Shown: positions 1-7,264, counted from the stretch's first letter. The stretch is DNA of 51,814 nucleotides from Microgenomates group bacterium ADurb.Bin219 (GCA_002069945.1 MWCH01000008.1:1-51814); one strand, 5' to 3'. Made by a program: numbers and translations. Notes: generated by a model from the letters alone, not told the origin.

Positions 1-63
1 TTTAGCCTGAATTATCAAACACCTGAAGAATACTTAAATAAAAATAAAGTGTCCACGATCTAG
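1..63 (+). mobile_element. C-terminal tail of an IS transposase (partial, cut by contig edge)
   Basis: An open frame enters from the left edge and ends at TAG 61-63. Its 20 residues read FSLNYQTPEEYLNKNKVSTI, which resembles the end of rve-type (IS3/IS481-like) integrase-core transposases, where a LNYxTPxEYL segment precedes the stop. Only the tail is visible, so the family is inferred from this short motif. A contig ending inside a repeated IS would explain the break. Confidence 0.5.
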
Positions 64-81
64 TTACCTCGTACGGCGTTT

Positions 82-963
82 TCAAGACAAATTGGCCAGG
101 AAGTCAAGGGTTTTTTGCCTGCGGACAACCGAGGCTAAAAGATATTTTTGGGTGGTTAAGGCTTTTTTTTCTTCCTCGGAGCCGGCTTTTTCAATCAATT
201 CGTTAATTTCTTTTTCTTCAACAGTCAGGTTTTCCTTGTCGCTTATTTCCTCCAGAATAAATTCAATCTGCCAAAGAGAAGCGGCCTCTTTTTGATACTC
301 GCTTTTAATCTGATCAACCGATTTTCCGGTAGAGACTAGATATTGTTCAATTGTTAAACCCAGTTTTTGGGTTTGTTCAACCAATTGAGAAAGGCGGCGG
401 TTAACTTCCTCCTCAATAATTAAATCGGAGAAATCCATTTTAATATTTTCCGAAAGCCATTTGAGGGCGGCTTGGATTTTTTCGTCTTTCTTTTTTTGAA
501 TGGCTTGGGGATCGTTTTCTTTATCTTTCTTGCCTTCATCTTTTCCCGGAACCCAAATCTCGGCCGATTTATTAATTTTGACAATTTCTTCTTTATAGTT
601 ACCTAAACTAAATTGAGGTTTTTCCGCAATCAATATTCTGACCTCCCAATTTTCGTTCTCTTTGGCCGAATCCAAAGAAACTTTCGGGTTGACAATGGGT
701 TTAAGGTTATTGTCTTTGATTGCCGTTTCGTAATATGAGGGAAGAATTTCCTGGACGACCAAGGAATAAACTTTGGACTTATCCAGAGTTTCCTCGACTA
801 ATTTTTTCGGCGCCTTGCCTTTACGAAAACCTTTAATTTGCGCATCGGCGGCAGATTTGTTAACGACTTCCTCGTATTTGTTTTTAATTTCCTCCCAAGG
901 AAGATGCAAAATAATTTCCGTTTCCGCTTTGGCTAGTTTTTTTATTTCAATATTGCCGTTCAT
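82..963 (-). CDS. tig: Trigger factor lacking the PPIase domain
   Basis: Ribosome-associated chaperone that binds nascent chains at the exit tunnel. The ribosome-binding signature GFRKGKAP is near residues 45-52 of the N-terminal domain. After about residue 130 a short, charged, Lys/Asp-rich linker leads straight into the helical C-terminal domain with its NRRLSQL segment. At 293 residues it is far shorter than the usual ~430, and the central FKBP-like prolyl isomerase domain is missing. That domain is dispensable for chaperone function in E. coli. The start is ATG at 963. It may be cotranscribed with the small frame just upstream at 1017-1202. Confidence 0.9.
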   Translation of the reverse strand: MNGNIEIKKLAKAETEIILHLPWEEIKNKYEEVVNKSAADAQIKGFRKGKAPKKLVEETLDKSKVYSLVVQEILPSYYETAIKDNNLKPIVNPKVSLDSAKENENWEVRILIAEKPQFSLGNYKEEIVKINKSAEIWVPGKDEGKKDKENDPQAIQKKKDEKIQAALKWLSENIKMDFSDLIIEEEVNRRLSQLVEQTQKLGLTIEQYLVSTGKSVDQIKSEYQKEAASLWQIEFILEEISDKENLTVEEKEINELIEKAGSEEEKKALTTQKYLLASVVRRQKTLDFLANLS

Positions 964-1016
964 TTTTTTGCCAACAAATTTAATAATGATGGAAAAAGGA
1001 TATTGATTCCTGGATT

Positions 1017-1202
1017 TTAACCTCGATGCTGGGTTCCCCGAAAAACAATCGGCCGGAAAGAATTGGGCTTTTTTTGAGCAAGACCTTTGCCCCTAAGGAA
1101 ATCCGATTTTTTAAAATTCAAACTTTCTTCCTGATTTTTGAGATTCAAATTTGGATTTTCCTCCGTCTTCGGGGGATTGACCGTTTCATTTGCCTGTTTC
1201 AT
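1017..1202 (-). CDS. Small hydrophilic protein upstream of tig (hypothetical)
   Basis: A 61-residue frame, rich in Asn, Lys and Glu, with no recognised domain. It is supported mainly by a good promoter: TTGTTT, 17 nt, TATAAT, then only 9 nt to ATG 1202. It lies 53 nt upstream of tig on the same strand. The plus-strand frame over the same DNA has no comparable signals. It could be a leader peptide or a chance frame. Confidence 0.4.
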   Translation of the reverse strand: MKQANETVNPPKTEENPNLNLKNQEESLNFKKSDFLRGKGLAQKKPNSFRPIVFRGTQHRG

Positions 1203-1211
1203 TATTTGTTC

Positions 1212-1240
1212 ATTATAGCGTTAACTTGACAAAAAAACAA
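1212..1240 (-). promoter_or_regulatory. Promoter for the small ORF / tig
   Basis: On the minus strand, -35 TTGTTT (1240-1235), a 17-nt spacer and -10 TATAAT (1217-1212). Transcription would begin close to ATG 1202. It overlaps a plus-strand TTGACA at 1226-1231, which may belong to the divergent gene at 1273. Confidence 0.5.
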
Positions 1241-1272
1241 TTTCCTGTCAGGATAAAGAAAGATAAAAAAAG

Positions 1273-1917
1273 ATGAAGCCCCGAATATATCTTAAAGATT
1301 GTTTTTCCATACGCCCTTCGTTTAAGAAGGGATTATTTTTGGTGTTTATTTTCTTTACTTTTACCCCTTTAACCTTGATTATCATGCTTTCTTCCCTTTA
1401 CCATTCCAATCGTCCGGGAGATGTTTTGGGAACCAAGATTGCTCCGGTTTCGGAAAGCCAGCTTTATGCTGCCTTGCCCGATTACGCCGGAGAAATCTCA
1501 ATCGCGGCCAAAGTTAGCGACGGCCGATGCTTAACGATTGAAAATTATTTAAAAAAATATAAGTCTCCCCTTTTAGCTTATGCCGATTTAATTTGTTCTA
1601 CCTCGGAAAAGTATGGGTTGGACCACCGGCTTTTGGTCGCGATTGCCCAACAGGAATCCAATCTTTGCAAGACTTCCCATCCCGAATGGTTTAATTGCTG
1701 GGGCTGGGGAATCCATAGCCGGGGAACGAAAACATATACTTCTTTTGAAGAAGCGATCGAAAGCGTTGCCAAAGGGATCAAGGAAAACTATTGCGATAAG
1801 GGACTTTGTGACGACCCCTGTTTAATGATGAAGAAATATACGCCCAAATCAAACGGAAGCTGGTGCTTTGGCGTTAACAAATTTATGGAAGAGATGAATG
1901 AAGGTTTTTCAAGCTGA
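1273..1917 (+). CDS. Membrane-anchored lysozyme-like (lytic transglycosylase/glucosaminidase fold) protein
   Basis: A 214-residue protein with one N-terminal membrane segment (about residues 20-42) and an outward C-terminal domain. Residues from about 95 resemble lysozyme-superfamily peptidoglycan hydrolases: a helix with YGLDHRLLVAIAQQESN, whose Glu is the probable catalytic acid, followed by WNCWGWGIH and an ExIESVAKGI helix. Six cysteines in the domain (for example CKTSH, FNCWG, CDDPC) suggest disulfides outside the membrane. It overlaps the next gene as TGATG, so translation is probably coupled. A role in wall remodelling is inferred; the exact bond cut is unknown. Confidence 0.6.
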   Translation: MKPRIYLKDCFSIRPSFKKGLFLVFIFFTFTPLTLIIMLSSLYHSNRPGDVLGTKIAPVSESQLYAALPDYAGEISIAAKVSDGRCLTIENYLKKYKSPLLAYADLICSTSEKYGLDHRLLVAIAQQESNLCKTSHPEWFNCWGWGIHSRGTKTYTSFEEAIESVAKGIKENYCDKGLCDDPCLMMKKYTPKSNGSWCFGVNKFMEEMNEGFSS

Positions 1918-2690
1918 TGCCCGCGCCCTACGATTTATTTGACTATCCTCAATATTGGCATTCCCGAAAATATGAAGATTTGGCCGAGAAGATGGCCTTA
2001 AAGAAATTTTTGGACCTTGTTGGCAAAAAAGAAAGTTTGGTTGATTTGGGCGGTGGCTATGGTCGCTTAACCCCAACTTACCTGCCTTATGTTAAAAAAA
2101 TCTTGATTACTGATCCATCCCAGAATCATTTAAAAATGGCCCGGGAAAATCTTTCGGCTTTAAAATCCAAAGTTAAAATTGAATATAAAGAAACTTCTTT
2201 TCCGGATTTAACTTTGGCCGATTCTTCTTTTGAAATGGCTTTAATGATTCGGGTTATCCACCATTTGGCCGATTCCGGAGCAACAATTAAAGAAATTTCC
2301 CGGATTTTGAAGGATAACGGCTATTTGATTTTGGAATTTGCCAATAAAATCCATTTTTTAGCCATAATTAAAGCTTTTTTACGCTTGGATTGGCTGTTTC
2401 TTTTTAATCTTAAGCCTTACGAACAAAGGTCGCGCGAGAGCATTGCCAAAAAAAGGATCCTCTTTTTAAACCACCATCCTAAAAAAATTTTTCAGGATTT
2501 GAGAAAGAATGGATTTGAAATTGTGAAATATTATTCCGTTTCCAATTTCCGCAGCCCTATAATTAAAAGAATTTTACCTTTAAAAATTTTGTTGTTTTTA
2601 GAAAATTATTGCCAAAACCTGCTCTCTTTTTTTTATTTTGGTCCTTCAATTTTCGTTTTGGCTAAAAAGACCCATAGACTTGACAATTAG
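1917..2690 (+). CDS. Class I SAM-dependent methyltransferase
   Basis: A 257-residue soluble enzyme with motif I VDLGGGYGR near residues 42-50, an acidic strand-2 end (ITDPS), and SFEMALMIRVIHHL as the post-motif region of UbiE/MenG-like methyltransferases. The C-terminal third has two hydrophobic stretches (FLAIIKAFLRLDWLFLF and a final one), suggesting peripheral membrane contact and perhaps a lipid or polyprenyl substrate. The ATG overlaps the preceding stop. Substrate unknown. Confidence 0.75.
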   Translation: MPAPYDLFDYPQYWHSRKYEDLAEKMALKKFLDLVGKKESLVDLGGGYGRLTPTYLPYVKKILITDPSQNHLKMARENLSALKSKVKIEYKETSFPDLTLADSSFEMALMIRVIHHLADSGATIKEISRILKDNGYLILEFANKIHFLAIIKAFLRLDWLFLFNLKPYEQRSRESIAKKRILFLNHHPKKIFQDLRKNGFEIVKYYSVSNFRSPIIKRILPLKILLFLENYCQNLLSFFYFGPSIFVLAKKTHRLDN

Positions 2691-2708
2691 CTCTTATTGT
2701 GGTATCTT
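2680..2708 (+). promoter_or_regulatory. Promoter-like element just before a terminator
   Basis: TTGACA (2680-2685), a 17-nt spacer and TATCTT (2703-2708). The match is good, but a start near 2715 would run at once into the hairpin and T-run at 2718-2756, giving a roughly 40-nt RNA unless read through to tRNA-Leu. It may be fortuitous, since the -35 overlaps the end of the methyltransferase gene. Confidence 0.35.
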
Positions 2709-2717
2709 TCACCAAGA

Positions 2718-2756
2718 TCCCGAGGTAAGCCTGCTGGCCTACTTTGGGGTTTTTTT
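2718..2756 (+). terminator. Rho-independent terminator
   Basis: The arms 2718-2731 and 2736-2749 pair over 14 positions with one A-C mismatch and a 4-nt loop, followed by seven T. It lies 28 nt after the methyltransferase stop and would end that operon. Confidence 0.75.
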
Positions 2757-2774
2757 ATGGTAAAATATGCTCAG

Positions 2775-2856
2775 GTCGGAGTGGTGAAATGGTAGACACG
2801 CAGCGTTTAGGGCGCTGTGGGCTTTGCCCGTGGAGGTTCAAATCCTCTCTCCGGCA
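2775..2856 (+). tRNA. tRNA-Leu(TAG)
   Basis: Acceptor arms GTCGGAG/CTCCGGC with one G-T pair, anticodon stem CAGCG/CGCTG with loop TTTAGGG (anticodon TAG), a long variable arm and the canonical T-loop TTCAAAT. CCA is not encoded. Confidence 0.95.
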
Positions 2857-2935
2857 CAAACCAACTATTTGCATTGACCGACTCCGTCAAAAAATATTAA
2901 AAAATGCTCAATTTCATTAAATAAATTCGGTTTAG

Positions 2936-3220
2936 GATGTAGAACTTTTTGATCCGGCGGTTAAATCTGCCACTGTTTATCCGTCGGTAGACCGAGTCGT
3001 AAATGAAGTTATCCCTCCTTTGTCGGACTTAACGTCTTTCCCCTCCTCCTATCTTGAGGTTGCCGATTCGATTTTAATGAAGATTAAAGCGGTTGTTGAT
3101 AAAGTTGGTGTGGTTTAAATTAAAGAAGGACTCGAGGTGATTATCACCCTTGATGTCTTTCCTTGAGAGGAATTGAGGGGGAAAATCAATAAAATTGCCC
3201 ATAAATCATCCATAATATAG
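2936..3220 (+). pseudogene. Relic of a MacA/HlyD-type membrane-fusion protein
   Basis: One frame, interrupted by TAA 3116-3118 and TGA 3164-3166, reads across both stops as KIKAVVDKVGVV*IKEGLEV then ITLDVFP*EELRGKINKI. This matches the beta-barrel part of periplasmic adaptor proteins (VDE..I..IKxGQxVxITLDAFPxxxFxGKVxxI). The N-terminal part and a start codon are missing. With the next two relics it shows a decayed MacA-MacB-like tripartite export operon. The family call is mine by motif. Confidence 0.6.
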
Positions 3221-3342
3221 TAAAGTGATGGTTACGTTGTTTCGTTTCCGTTCCTTTTGAAACCGTTCGGTCTTTTGTGTCTTATTTTAATCGCGGAAAT
3301 AAAAATTGTCGGCAAAAAAACATACTGACCAACCGATCTTAA

Positions 3343-3489
3343 AAGATATCTGTCGGTCTTTCCGGTGGTTTGCGGAAAAGAGTGGCTATCGCCCGGGTTC
3401 TTTCCAACATCCTCGATCTTATTTTGGTCGACGAACCGACGGGCAATTTCAATACCAAATCGGGCGAAGAAATAATGAAATTTTTTTAA
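3343..3489 (+). pseudogene. Relic of an ABC transporter ATPase (LolD/MacB type)
   Basis: The frame ending at TAA 3487-3489 contains the ABC signature and Walker B region: [17 protein letters not shown], then [19 protein letters not shown]. The upstream Walker A half is gone and an in-frame TAA lies at 3340-3342. What remains is typical of the small exporters that pair with MacB/FtsX-like permeases. Confidence 0.75.
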
Positions 3490-3500
3490 CTAAACGGTGA

Positions 3501-3650
3501 TATGAAGTTTTTAAATTAGCCACAATCGCTTTAAAAACCAACAAAAGCCGTTCGGTTTTAACGACTTTGGGAATAATTATCGGAGCGGCTTCGGTTATTT
3601 TGTTGGTTTCTATCGGCAGTGGCCTGCAGGCTTTTGTTGCCAATTTGTAA
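3501..3650 (+). pseudogene. Relic of a MacB/FtsX-type permease N-terminus
   Basis: A 49-codon frame without a proper start reads FKLATIALKTNKSRSVLTTL, GIIIGAASVILLVSIGSGLQ, and stops at TAA 3648-3650. This is the first cytoplasmic stretch and TM helix of MacB permeases. Everything after it, about 350 residues, is deleted. Confidence 0.7.
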
Positions 3651-3679
3651 TTGACAGTTTTCATTGTTCTTAATAAACT
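3651..3679 (+). promoter_or_regulatory. Promoter with leaderless spacing
   Basis: TTGACA 3651-3656, a 17-nt spacer, TAAACT 3674-3679, then 6 nt to GTG 3686. The predicted transcript starts at or within a base or two of the start codon. Confidence 0.6.
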
Positions 3680-3685
3680 TAATTT

Positions 3686-4438
3686 GTGAAAAAAAGAATT
3701 TTCTTTCTTTCTTTTTTGGGATTTATTTTCGCTTTCTTTCTTTCGTTTAAATTTATTTATGGACAGAGCTCATCTTCAAAAACCGATAACGAATACCAGA
3801 CTTTTCTTTATCGGTTGGTTGATATTAACCAACACTCCCAATTTTATTTATCTATGCTTAATCAAAACAGAGACAGTTTAAATTTATCTAGCAATAACAA
3901 TCTCCTTCAGGCTCTCAAAGATTTACAACAAAGTCGGGCATTGGCAATTGAGAGTTATTTTATTTATCTCCGATCGGAATTGGCCAAGACCACTAAAATT
4001 CTTGAATACCAGGATAATTTGGCATACGTATATTTGGATAATTATCAAACCGAGGCGAGAAAGTTTTCTGAAGAAATTTACGGCCTAACCGATTGGAAAG
4101 AAATCAAACAAAGATCGCTTCGTTATGAAGAAAATTATTTATCCGGCCGAAAACTTGCCTATCGGGCAATTGGTTTAATCAACTATAAAAAATTTATGGA
4201 CTTCCTTTCTTTTCTTTTAACTTTAATAGAAGAGGAATCTATTCCCGACGAAGAAAACTTGGTTTCGCAAATTAACTTAATTAAAAAGGATGTTCAGGCC
4301 CAGCAAAGAACATTTTTAGCCTCGGTTGATAAAAATTCCGACAGCCAGGGGGTATTGCGCAACCATAATCAATTTTTGTCGCAAAAGAAAGAGGAAGTTG
4401 CCCTTTTATTAAAAAAAACAATTAATAACTTAAATTAA
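3686..4438 (+). CDS. Exported or membrane-tethered helical protein (unknown)
   Basis: Unrecognised 250-residue protein. Residues 4-25 form a hydrophobic signal or anchor (FFLSFLGFIFAFFLSFKFI) ending near IYGQSS, so the remainder is probably extracytoplasmic. The body is predicted helical with many Gln, Asn, Leu and Lys residues and no cysteines. GTG 3686 is chosen because it sits 6 nt from a -10 box. It is followed after 4 nt by a second signal-anchored protein, so the two probably act together at the cell surface. Confidence 0.65.
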   Translation: MKKRIFFLSFLGFIFAFFLSFKFIYGQSSSSKTDNEYQTFLYRLVDINQHSQFYLSMLNQNRDSLNLSSNNNLLQALKDLQQSRALAIESYFIYLRSELAKTTKILEYQDNLAYVYLDNYQTEARKFSEEIYGLTDWKEIKQRSLRYEENYLSGRKLAYRAIGLINYKKFMDFLSFLLTLIEEESIPDEENLVSQINLIKKDVQAQQRTFLASVDKNSDSQGVLRNHNQFLSQKKEEVALLLKKTINNLN

Positions 4439-4442
4439 CTTT

Positions 4443-4745
4443 ATGAAAAAAATTCAGAAATTTTTAATGGTGACTTCGCCGATTTTCTTTTTATTGATTC
4501 TTGTTTTGGCTTATTATTTAACAGGCACAAATCAGACGAAATTGTCAATTCAAAGCAAGGCCAATGTTTTACCGACTCCGTTTGTTTTTTTCGAAAAAAC
4601 CAATGAAGATAATATATTTAATTCCCAAACAGCGAATCTTAAAGCTAAGCTTGCCGATCTTTCAACTGATTTGGAAAAAATAAACTTTCAGGACGAATCC
4701 GTTTTTCCGCCCGACTTAGACTTCCAATTTCAAATTCCGGAATAA
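4443..4745 (+). CDS. Small single-pass membrane protein (unknown)
   Basis: A 100-residue protein with one strong TM helix (residues 7-27, FLMVTSPIFFLLILVLAYYL), then a short outside region ending in an acidic Pro/Phe-rich tail. It starts 4 nt after the preceding gene and has the same orientation, so it is probably cotranscribed. No domain recognised. Confidence 0.6.
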   Translation: MKKIQKFLMVTSPIFFLLILVLAYYLTGTNQTKLSIQSKANVLPTPFVFFEKTNEDNIFNSQTANLKAKLADLSTDLEKINFQDESVFPPDLDFQFQIPE

Positions 4746-4759
4746 TTGGTTTTTAGCTC

Positions 4760-4789
4760 TTGATTTTGGGTTTTCTTTGGGTTTATTAT
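4760..4789 (+). promoter_or_regulatory. rarA promoter, leaderless spacing
   Basis: TTGATT 4760-4765, an 18-nt spacer, TATTAT 4784-4789, then 6 nt to ATG 4796. No Shine-Dalgarno is present. Confidence 0.6.
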
Positions 4790-4795
4790 AAATAA

Positions 4796-5968
4796 ATGGA
4801 TAATATTCCTTTGGCGGAAAGATTAAGGCCGGAAAATTTGGATCAGTTTTTTGGCCAAGCTCATCTTGTCGGTCCAAGCGGGGTTCTTCGGAAATTAATA
4901 GAATCTGACCAATTGGTTTCCTTGATTTTTTGGGGCCCTCCGGGATCGGGAAAAACTTCTTTGGCCAGAATTGTGGCCAAAGCGACCAAAAGTCATTTTG
5001 AAAATTTTTCCGCCGTTACCGCCACTTTGGCAGATGTTCGTAAAGTAGTCGGTCAGGCAAAAGAAAGACTTAGGGGATATAACCAAAAAACCATTTTTTT
5101 CCTTGATGAAATTCACCGTTTCAATAAAGCCCAACAGGATGCTTTATTGCCTCACGTTGAAGACGGAACCATTATTTTAATCGGCGCAACAACGGAAAAT
5201 CCCTCTTTTGAAGTTATTTCTCCCCTTTTGTCGCGTTGCCGCGTCTTGGTTTTAAATCAACTGACGCCCGAGGATTTGGGAAAAATTTGCTTACGTGCAT
5301 TGGAAGAACTTAATCTTAAGATAAATAAAGAAGCGATCACTTTTTTAATCCAGTCAGCCAATGGTGACGCCCGAATAATCTTAAATACCCTGGAAATCGC
5401 TTCCAGAATCAGTAGCGGCAAAACATTGTCTTTAAAAGATATTGAAGAGTCCTTACAAAGACATTCTTTATCTTACGACCGAGTTGGCGAAGAACACTAC
5501 AATACGATTAGCGCTTTTATTAAAAGCGTGCGCGCTTCAGACCCTGACGCCGCCTTATATTATCTGGCGCGCATGGTTGAGGCCGGCGAAGACCCATTGT
5601 TTATTGCTCGCAGGATGGTTATTTTTGCCTCCGAAGATATCGGTGTTGCCCAGCCGACGGCCTTGGTGGTTGCCAATGCGGTTTTTCGGGCTTGCGAGAC
5701 GATCGGCTATCCCGAATGCCAGGAAAATCTGGCCCACGGGGTTATTTATCTTTGTTTGGCAAAGAAGGATAGAAGCGCTTACAATGCCTATTTTGCGGCT
5801 CTGGAAGATGTCAGGAGGCTTGGTAACCTGCCGATACCCCTAAATCTAAGGAATGCGCCCACCAAGCTTATGAAAGACCTTGGATACGGTCGAGGATATG
5901 AGCCTTACCCGAAAAAGAGCGAAAGTCTTCTTCCAGAGAAGCTAAAAAACAAAAAATACTTCAAATAA
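4796..5968 (+). CDS. rarA: Replication-associated recombination protein A (AAA+ ATPase)
   Basis: Full-length RarA/MgsA (390 residues), a tetrameric AAA+ ATPase related to clamp loaders that acts at stalled forks. Walker A GPPGSGKTS lies at about 47-55, Walker B FFLDEIHRFNKAQQD just after residue 100, sensor 1 IGATTENPSFE, and the arginine-finger region LLSRCRV. The C-terminal part has the conserved ASEDIGVAQP and KKDRSAYNAY segments. It is monocistronic, with its own leaderless-type promoter; a tRNA block follows. Confidence 0.95.
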   Translation: MDNIPLAERLRPENLDQFFGQAHLVGPSGVLRKLIESDQLVSLIFWGPPGSGKTSLARIVAKATKSHFENFSAVTATLADVRKVVGQAKERLRGYNQKTIFFLDEIHRFNKAQQDALLPHVEDGTIILIGATTENPSFEVISPLLSRCRVLVLNQLTPEDLGKICLRALEELNLKINKEAITFLIQSANGDARIILNTLEIASRISSGKTLSLKDIEESLQRHSLSYDRVGEEHYNTISAFIKSVRASDPDAALYYLARMVEAGEDPLFIARRMVIFASEDIGVAQPTALVVANAVFRACETIGYPECQENLAHGVIYLCLAKKDRSAYNAYFAALEDVRRLGNLPIPLNLRNAPTKLMKDLGYGRGYEPYPKKSESLLPEKLKNKKYFK

Positions 5969-5983
5969 CTTGATCCTCAGACT

Positions 5984-6013
5984 CTGGCACAAAATTGGTT
6001 GATGCGCTATAAT
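5984..6013 (+). promoter_or_regulatory. Promoter of the tRNA-Arg block
   Basis: CTGGCA 5984-5989, an 18-nt spacer and TATAAT 6008-6013. It is followed by the tRNA-like relic, tRNA-Arg and the small ORF, with no terminator between. Confidence 0.5.
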
Positions 6014-6057
6014 TGGTCATACTTTTGAGCAAATTAGACGAGGCTTTTAAAAGATTG

Positions 6058-6140
6058 GCCTCTGTAGCTCAATGGTAAGCGGAGCTTGTTTCTGGATTGT
6101 CGTCCAGAAATAGATCACCGGTCTTTGATAACGAAGGGGC
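6058..6140 (+). pseudogene. tRNA-like relic
   Basis: It begins like a tRNA: GCCTCTG, TA, a D-arm GCTC...GAGC with loop AATGGTAAGCG. Six of seven acceptor pairs can form with AAGGGGC at 6134-6140, which overlaps the first 2 nt of tRNA-Arg. The middle is instead an 8-bp stem TTTCTGGA/TCCAGAAA with a 6-nt loop, and no normal T-arm is seen. Probably a decayed or rearranged tRNA gene. Confidence 0.4.
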
Positions 6141-6212
6141 GCCTGTAGCTCAACTGGATAGAGCGCGTGGCTTCGGACCATGAGGTTAGGGGTTCAAGTC
6201 CCTTCAGGCGCA
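6139..6212 (+). tRNA. tRNA-Arg(TCG)
   Basis: Acceptor GCGCCTG/CAGGCGC, anticodon stem CGTGG/CCATG with loop CTTCGGA, T-loop TTCAAGT. CCA is not encoded. Confidence 0.95.
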
Positions 6213-6228
6213 CTCAGAAAGGAGAAAA

Positions 6229-6369
6229 ATGCAAATAAAAAAAGCCAAAGTCATTATGGAAGTTGAGATCGAAGGCAGAGAAGGCAAATTGGAATTTGAT
6301 CTCACCGACGAAGAATCTCAAAAAGTAATTGAGATTTTAAATAAGGATAAAGAATCTGGAGAAAAGTAA
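6229..6369 (+). CDS. Small acidic protein, 46 residues (hypothetical)
   Basis: ATG 6229 is preceded by a strong Shine-Dalgarno (AAAGGAGA, 6218-6225) with ideal spacing, and the frame ends at TAA 6367. The peptide begins MQIKKAKVIMEVEIEGREGK, continues LEFDLTDEESQKVIEILN and is highly charged. It looks like a beta-hairpin plus helix. It lies between tRNA-Arg and tRNA-Lys and is probably on the same transcript. No family recognised. Confidence 0.6.
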   Translation: MQIKKAKVIMEVEIEGREGKLEFDLTDEESQKVIEILNKDKESGEK

Positions 6370-6408
6370 CTCTTTCTCTAATATCTGATATCCAAACTCA
6401 AATTTATT

Positions 6409-6481
6409 GGGCCCGTAGCTCAGTTGGTAGAGCAGTTCCCTCTTAAGGAATTGGTCGAGCGTTCGAATCGCTCCGGGCTCA
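6409..6481 (+). tRNA. tRNA-Lys(CTT)
   Basis: Acceptor GGGCCCG/CGGGCTC, anticodon stem GTTCC/GGAAT with loop CTCTTAA, T-loop TTCGAAT. CCA is not encoded. Its last 16 nt recur at 7249-7264. Confidence 0.95.
6466..6481. repeat. att-like direct repeat, copy 1 (tRNA-Lys 3' end)
   Basis: The 16-nt sequence AATCGCTCCGGGCTCA at the 3' end of tRNA-Lys(CTT) is repeated exactly at 7249-7264. Duplication of a tRNA 3' end is the usual footprint of integrase-mediated insertion. Confidence 0.6.
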
Positions 6482-7177
6482 CTTTTTATCAGTATTGACT
6501 GAAAGATAACCCTCGTTTTCTTGGCAAATCGGAACAAGTGGATATTTGTTCAAAGTAAAAACCAGAGGAAAATTTTGGAAAATTTCCGGTTCCGATAAAC
6601 GAGACCTTTTATAATAGTTGTTTTTAACAAAGTCTTTAGCTTTTTGGGTGTAATTTTCAATAAAGTTTTTGCCTTCCAGTAAATTTTTTAAAGATAGGCC
6701 GGCATACCAATCCTCCCAGGATTTTTTATCGTTAAAACCCTTTTCGCCCGAAGCAACTAAATCAATTTCTCCAATTTCTTGTTTTTTCAACCATTCGAAA
6801 ACAGAAAGCAAATTGTTAAAAGAGCAGGTAATCACCTTTTTAACTTTTTTTTGAATAAGATCCTCAATTACTCTTGAACCATTATTGCTCATGTACAAGA
6901 TTGTCTTGTTCTCCAAATCTAATTGGTTAATTAAATAGGGAAGATTGCGAGAATCAAAAAAATCATTGGGCAAATAAAAACTTTCACCAACAACAAGAGA
7001 GTCGGGAAATTTTTCTTTAAGCGTTAAGACATTATTTTCATTAACGATAAAAAGTTTTTGGGGATTTCGGGAAAGTATAAGACTAATGTTTGAAGTAGCG
7101 GCATAAACATCAAAAACGACACAAATATCAGCTGGCTTTTGGGGAGTTTCCCAAGACCAATAAAGATTGACCTTCAT
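6479..7177 (-). CDS. ComB-like 2-phosphosulfolactate phosphatase family protein
   Basis: A 232-residue protein resembling the ComB family: MKVNLYW start, CVVFDVYAATSNISLIL (compare VVIDVLRATTTI), VVGESF, a SNNGSRVI segment at the position of TTNGTRA, and a late SGEKGFNDKKSWEDWYAGLSLKNLL (compare G..G.fs.eD...AG.l...L). ComB hydrolyses 2-phosphosulfolactate in coenzyme M synthesis in archaea; no partner of that pathway is visible here, so the true substrate is uncertain. The stop codon shares bases 6479-6481 with the tRNA-Lys 3' end. A TATAAT sits 6 nt before ATG 7177. It lies between the two att-like repeats. Confidence 0.65.
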   Translation of the reverse strand: MKVNLYWSWETPQKPADICVVFDVYAATSNISLILSRNPQKLFIVNENNVLTLKEKFPDSLVVGESFYLPNDFFDSRNLPYLINQLDLENKTILYMSNNGSRVIEDLIQKKVKKVITCSFNNLLSVFEWLKKQEIGEIDLVASGEKGFNDKKSWEDWYAGLSLKNLLEGKNFIENYTQKAKDFVKNNYYKRSRLSEPEIFQNFPLVFTLNKYPLVPICQENEGYLSVNTDKK

Positions 7178-7183
7178 TCATAA

Positions 7184-7189
7184 ATTATA
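7184..7189 (-). promoter_or_regulatory. -10 box of the ComB-like gene
   Basis: TATAAT on the minus strand, 6 nt before ATG 7177, which is leaderless spacing. No convincing -35 is present. Confidence 0.45.
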
Positions 7190-7248
7190 TCTTTATTTTT
7201 AAAATTAGAAAGGTAAATAATCTAGCTTCATCTAAAAGAGAAGAAGGA

Positions 7249-7264
7249 AATCGCTCCGGGCTCA
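7249..7264. repeat. att-like direct repeat, copy 2
   Basis: Exact 16-nt copy of the tRNA-Lys(CTT) 3' end (6466-6481), located in the gap between the ComB-like and viperin-like genes. Confidence 0.6.

Noticed and set aside
1026-1229. Plus-strand ORF of 67 residues
   Set aside because: Lies over the minus-strand small ORF, which has the better promoter; no start signal of its own.
3116-3166. Alternative genetic code (TGA recoded) to explain in-frame stops
   Set aside because: TGA ends several intact genes here and a TAA also interrupts the same frame, so decay is simpler.
3121-3166. Imperfect palindrome around GGTGATTATCACC as an operator
   Set aside because: It lies inside the coding relic of the adaptor protein and matches its codons, so it is probably incidental.
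3306-3500. 64-residue ORF in the exporter relic
   Set aside because: Wrong-frame reading of the ABC ATPase relic; the LSGG and VDEPTGN motifs are in another frame.
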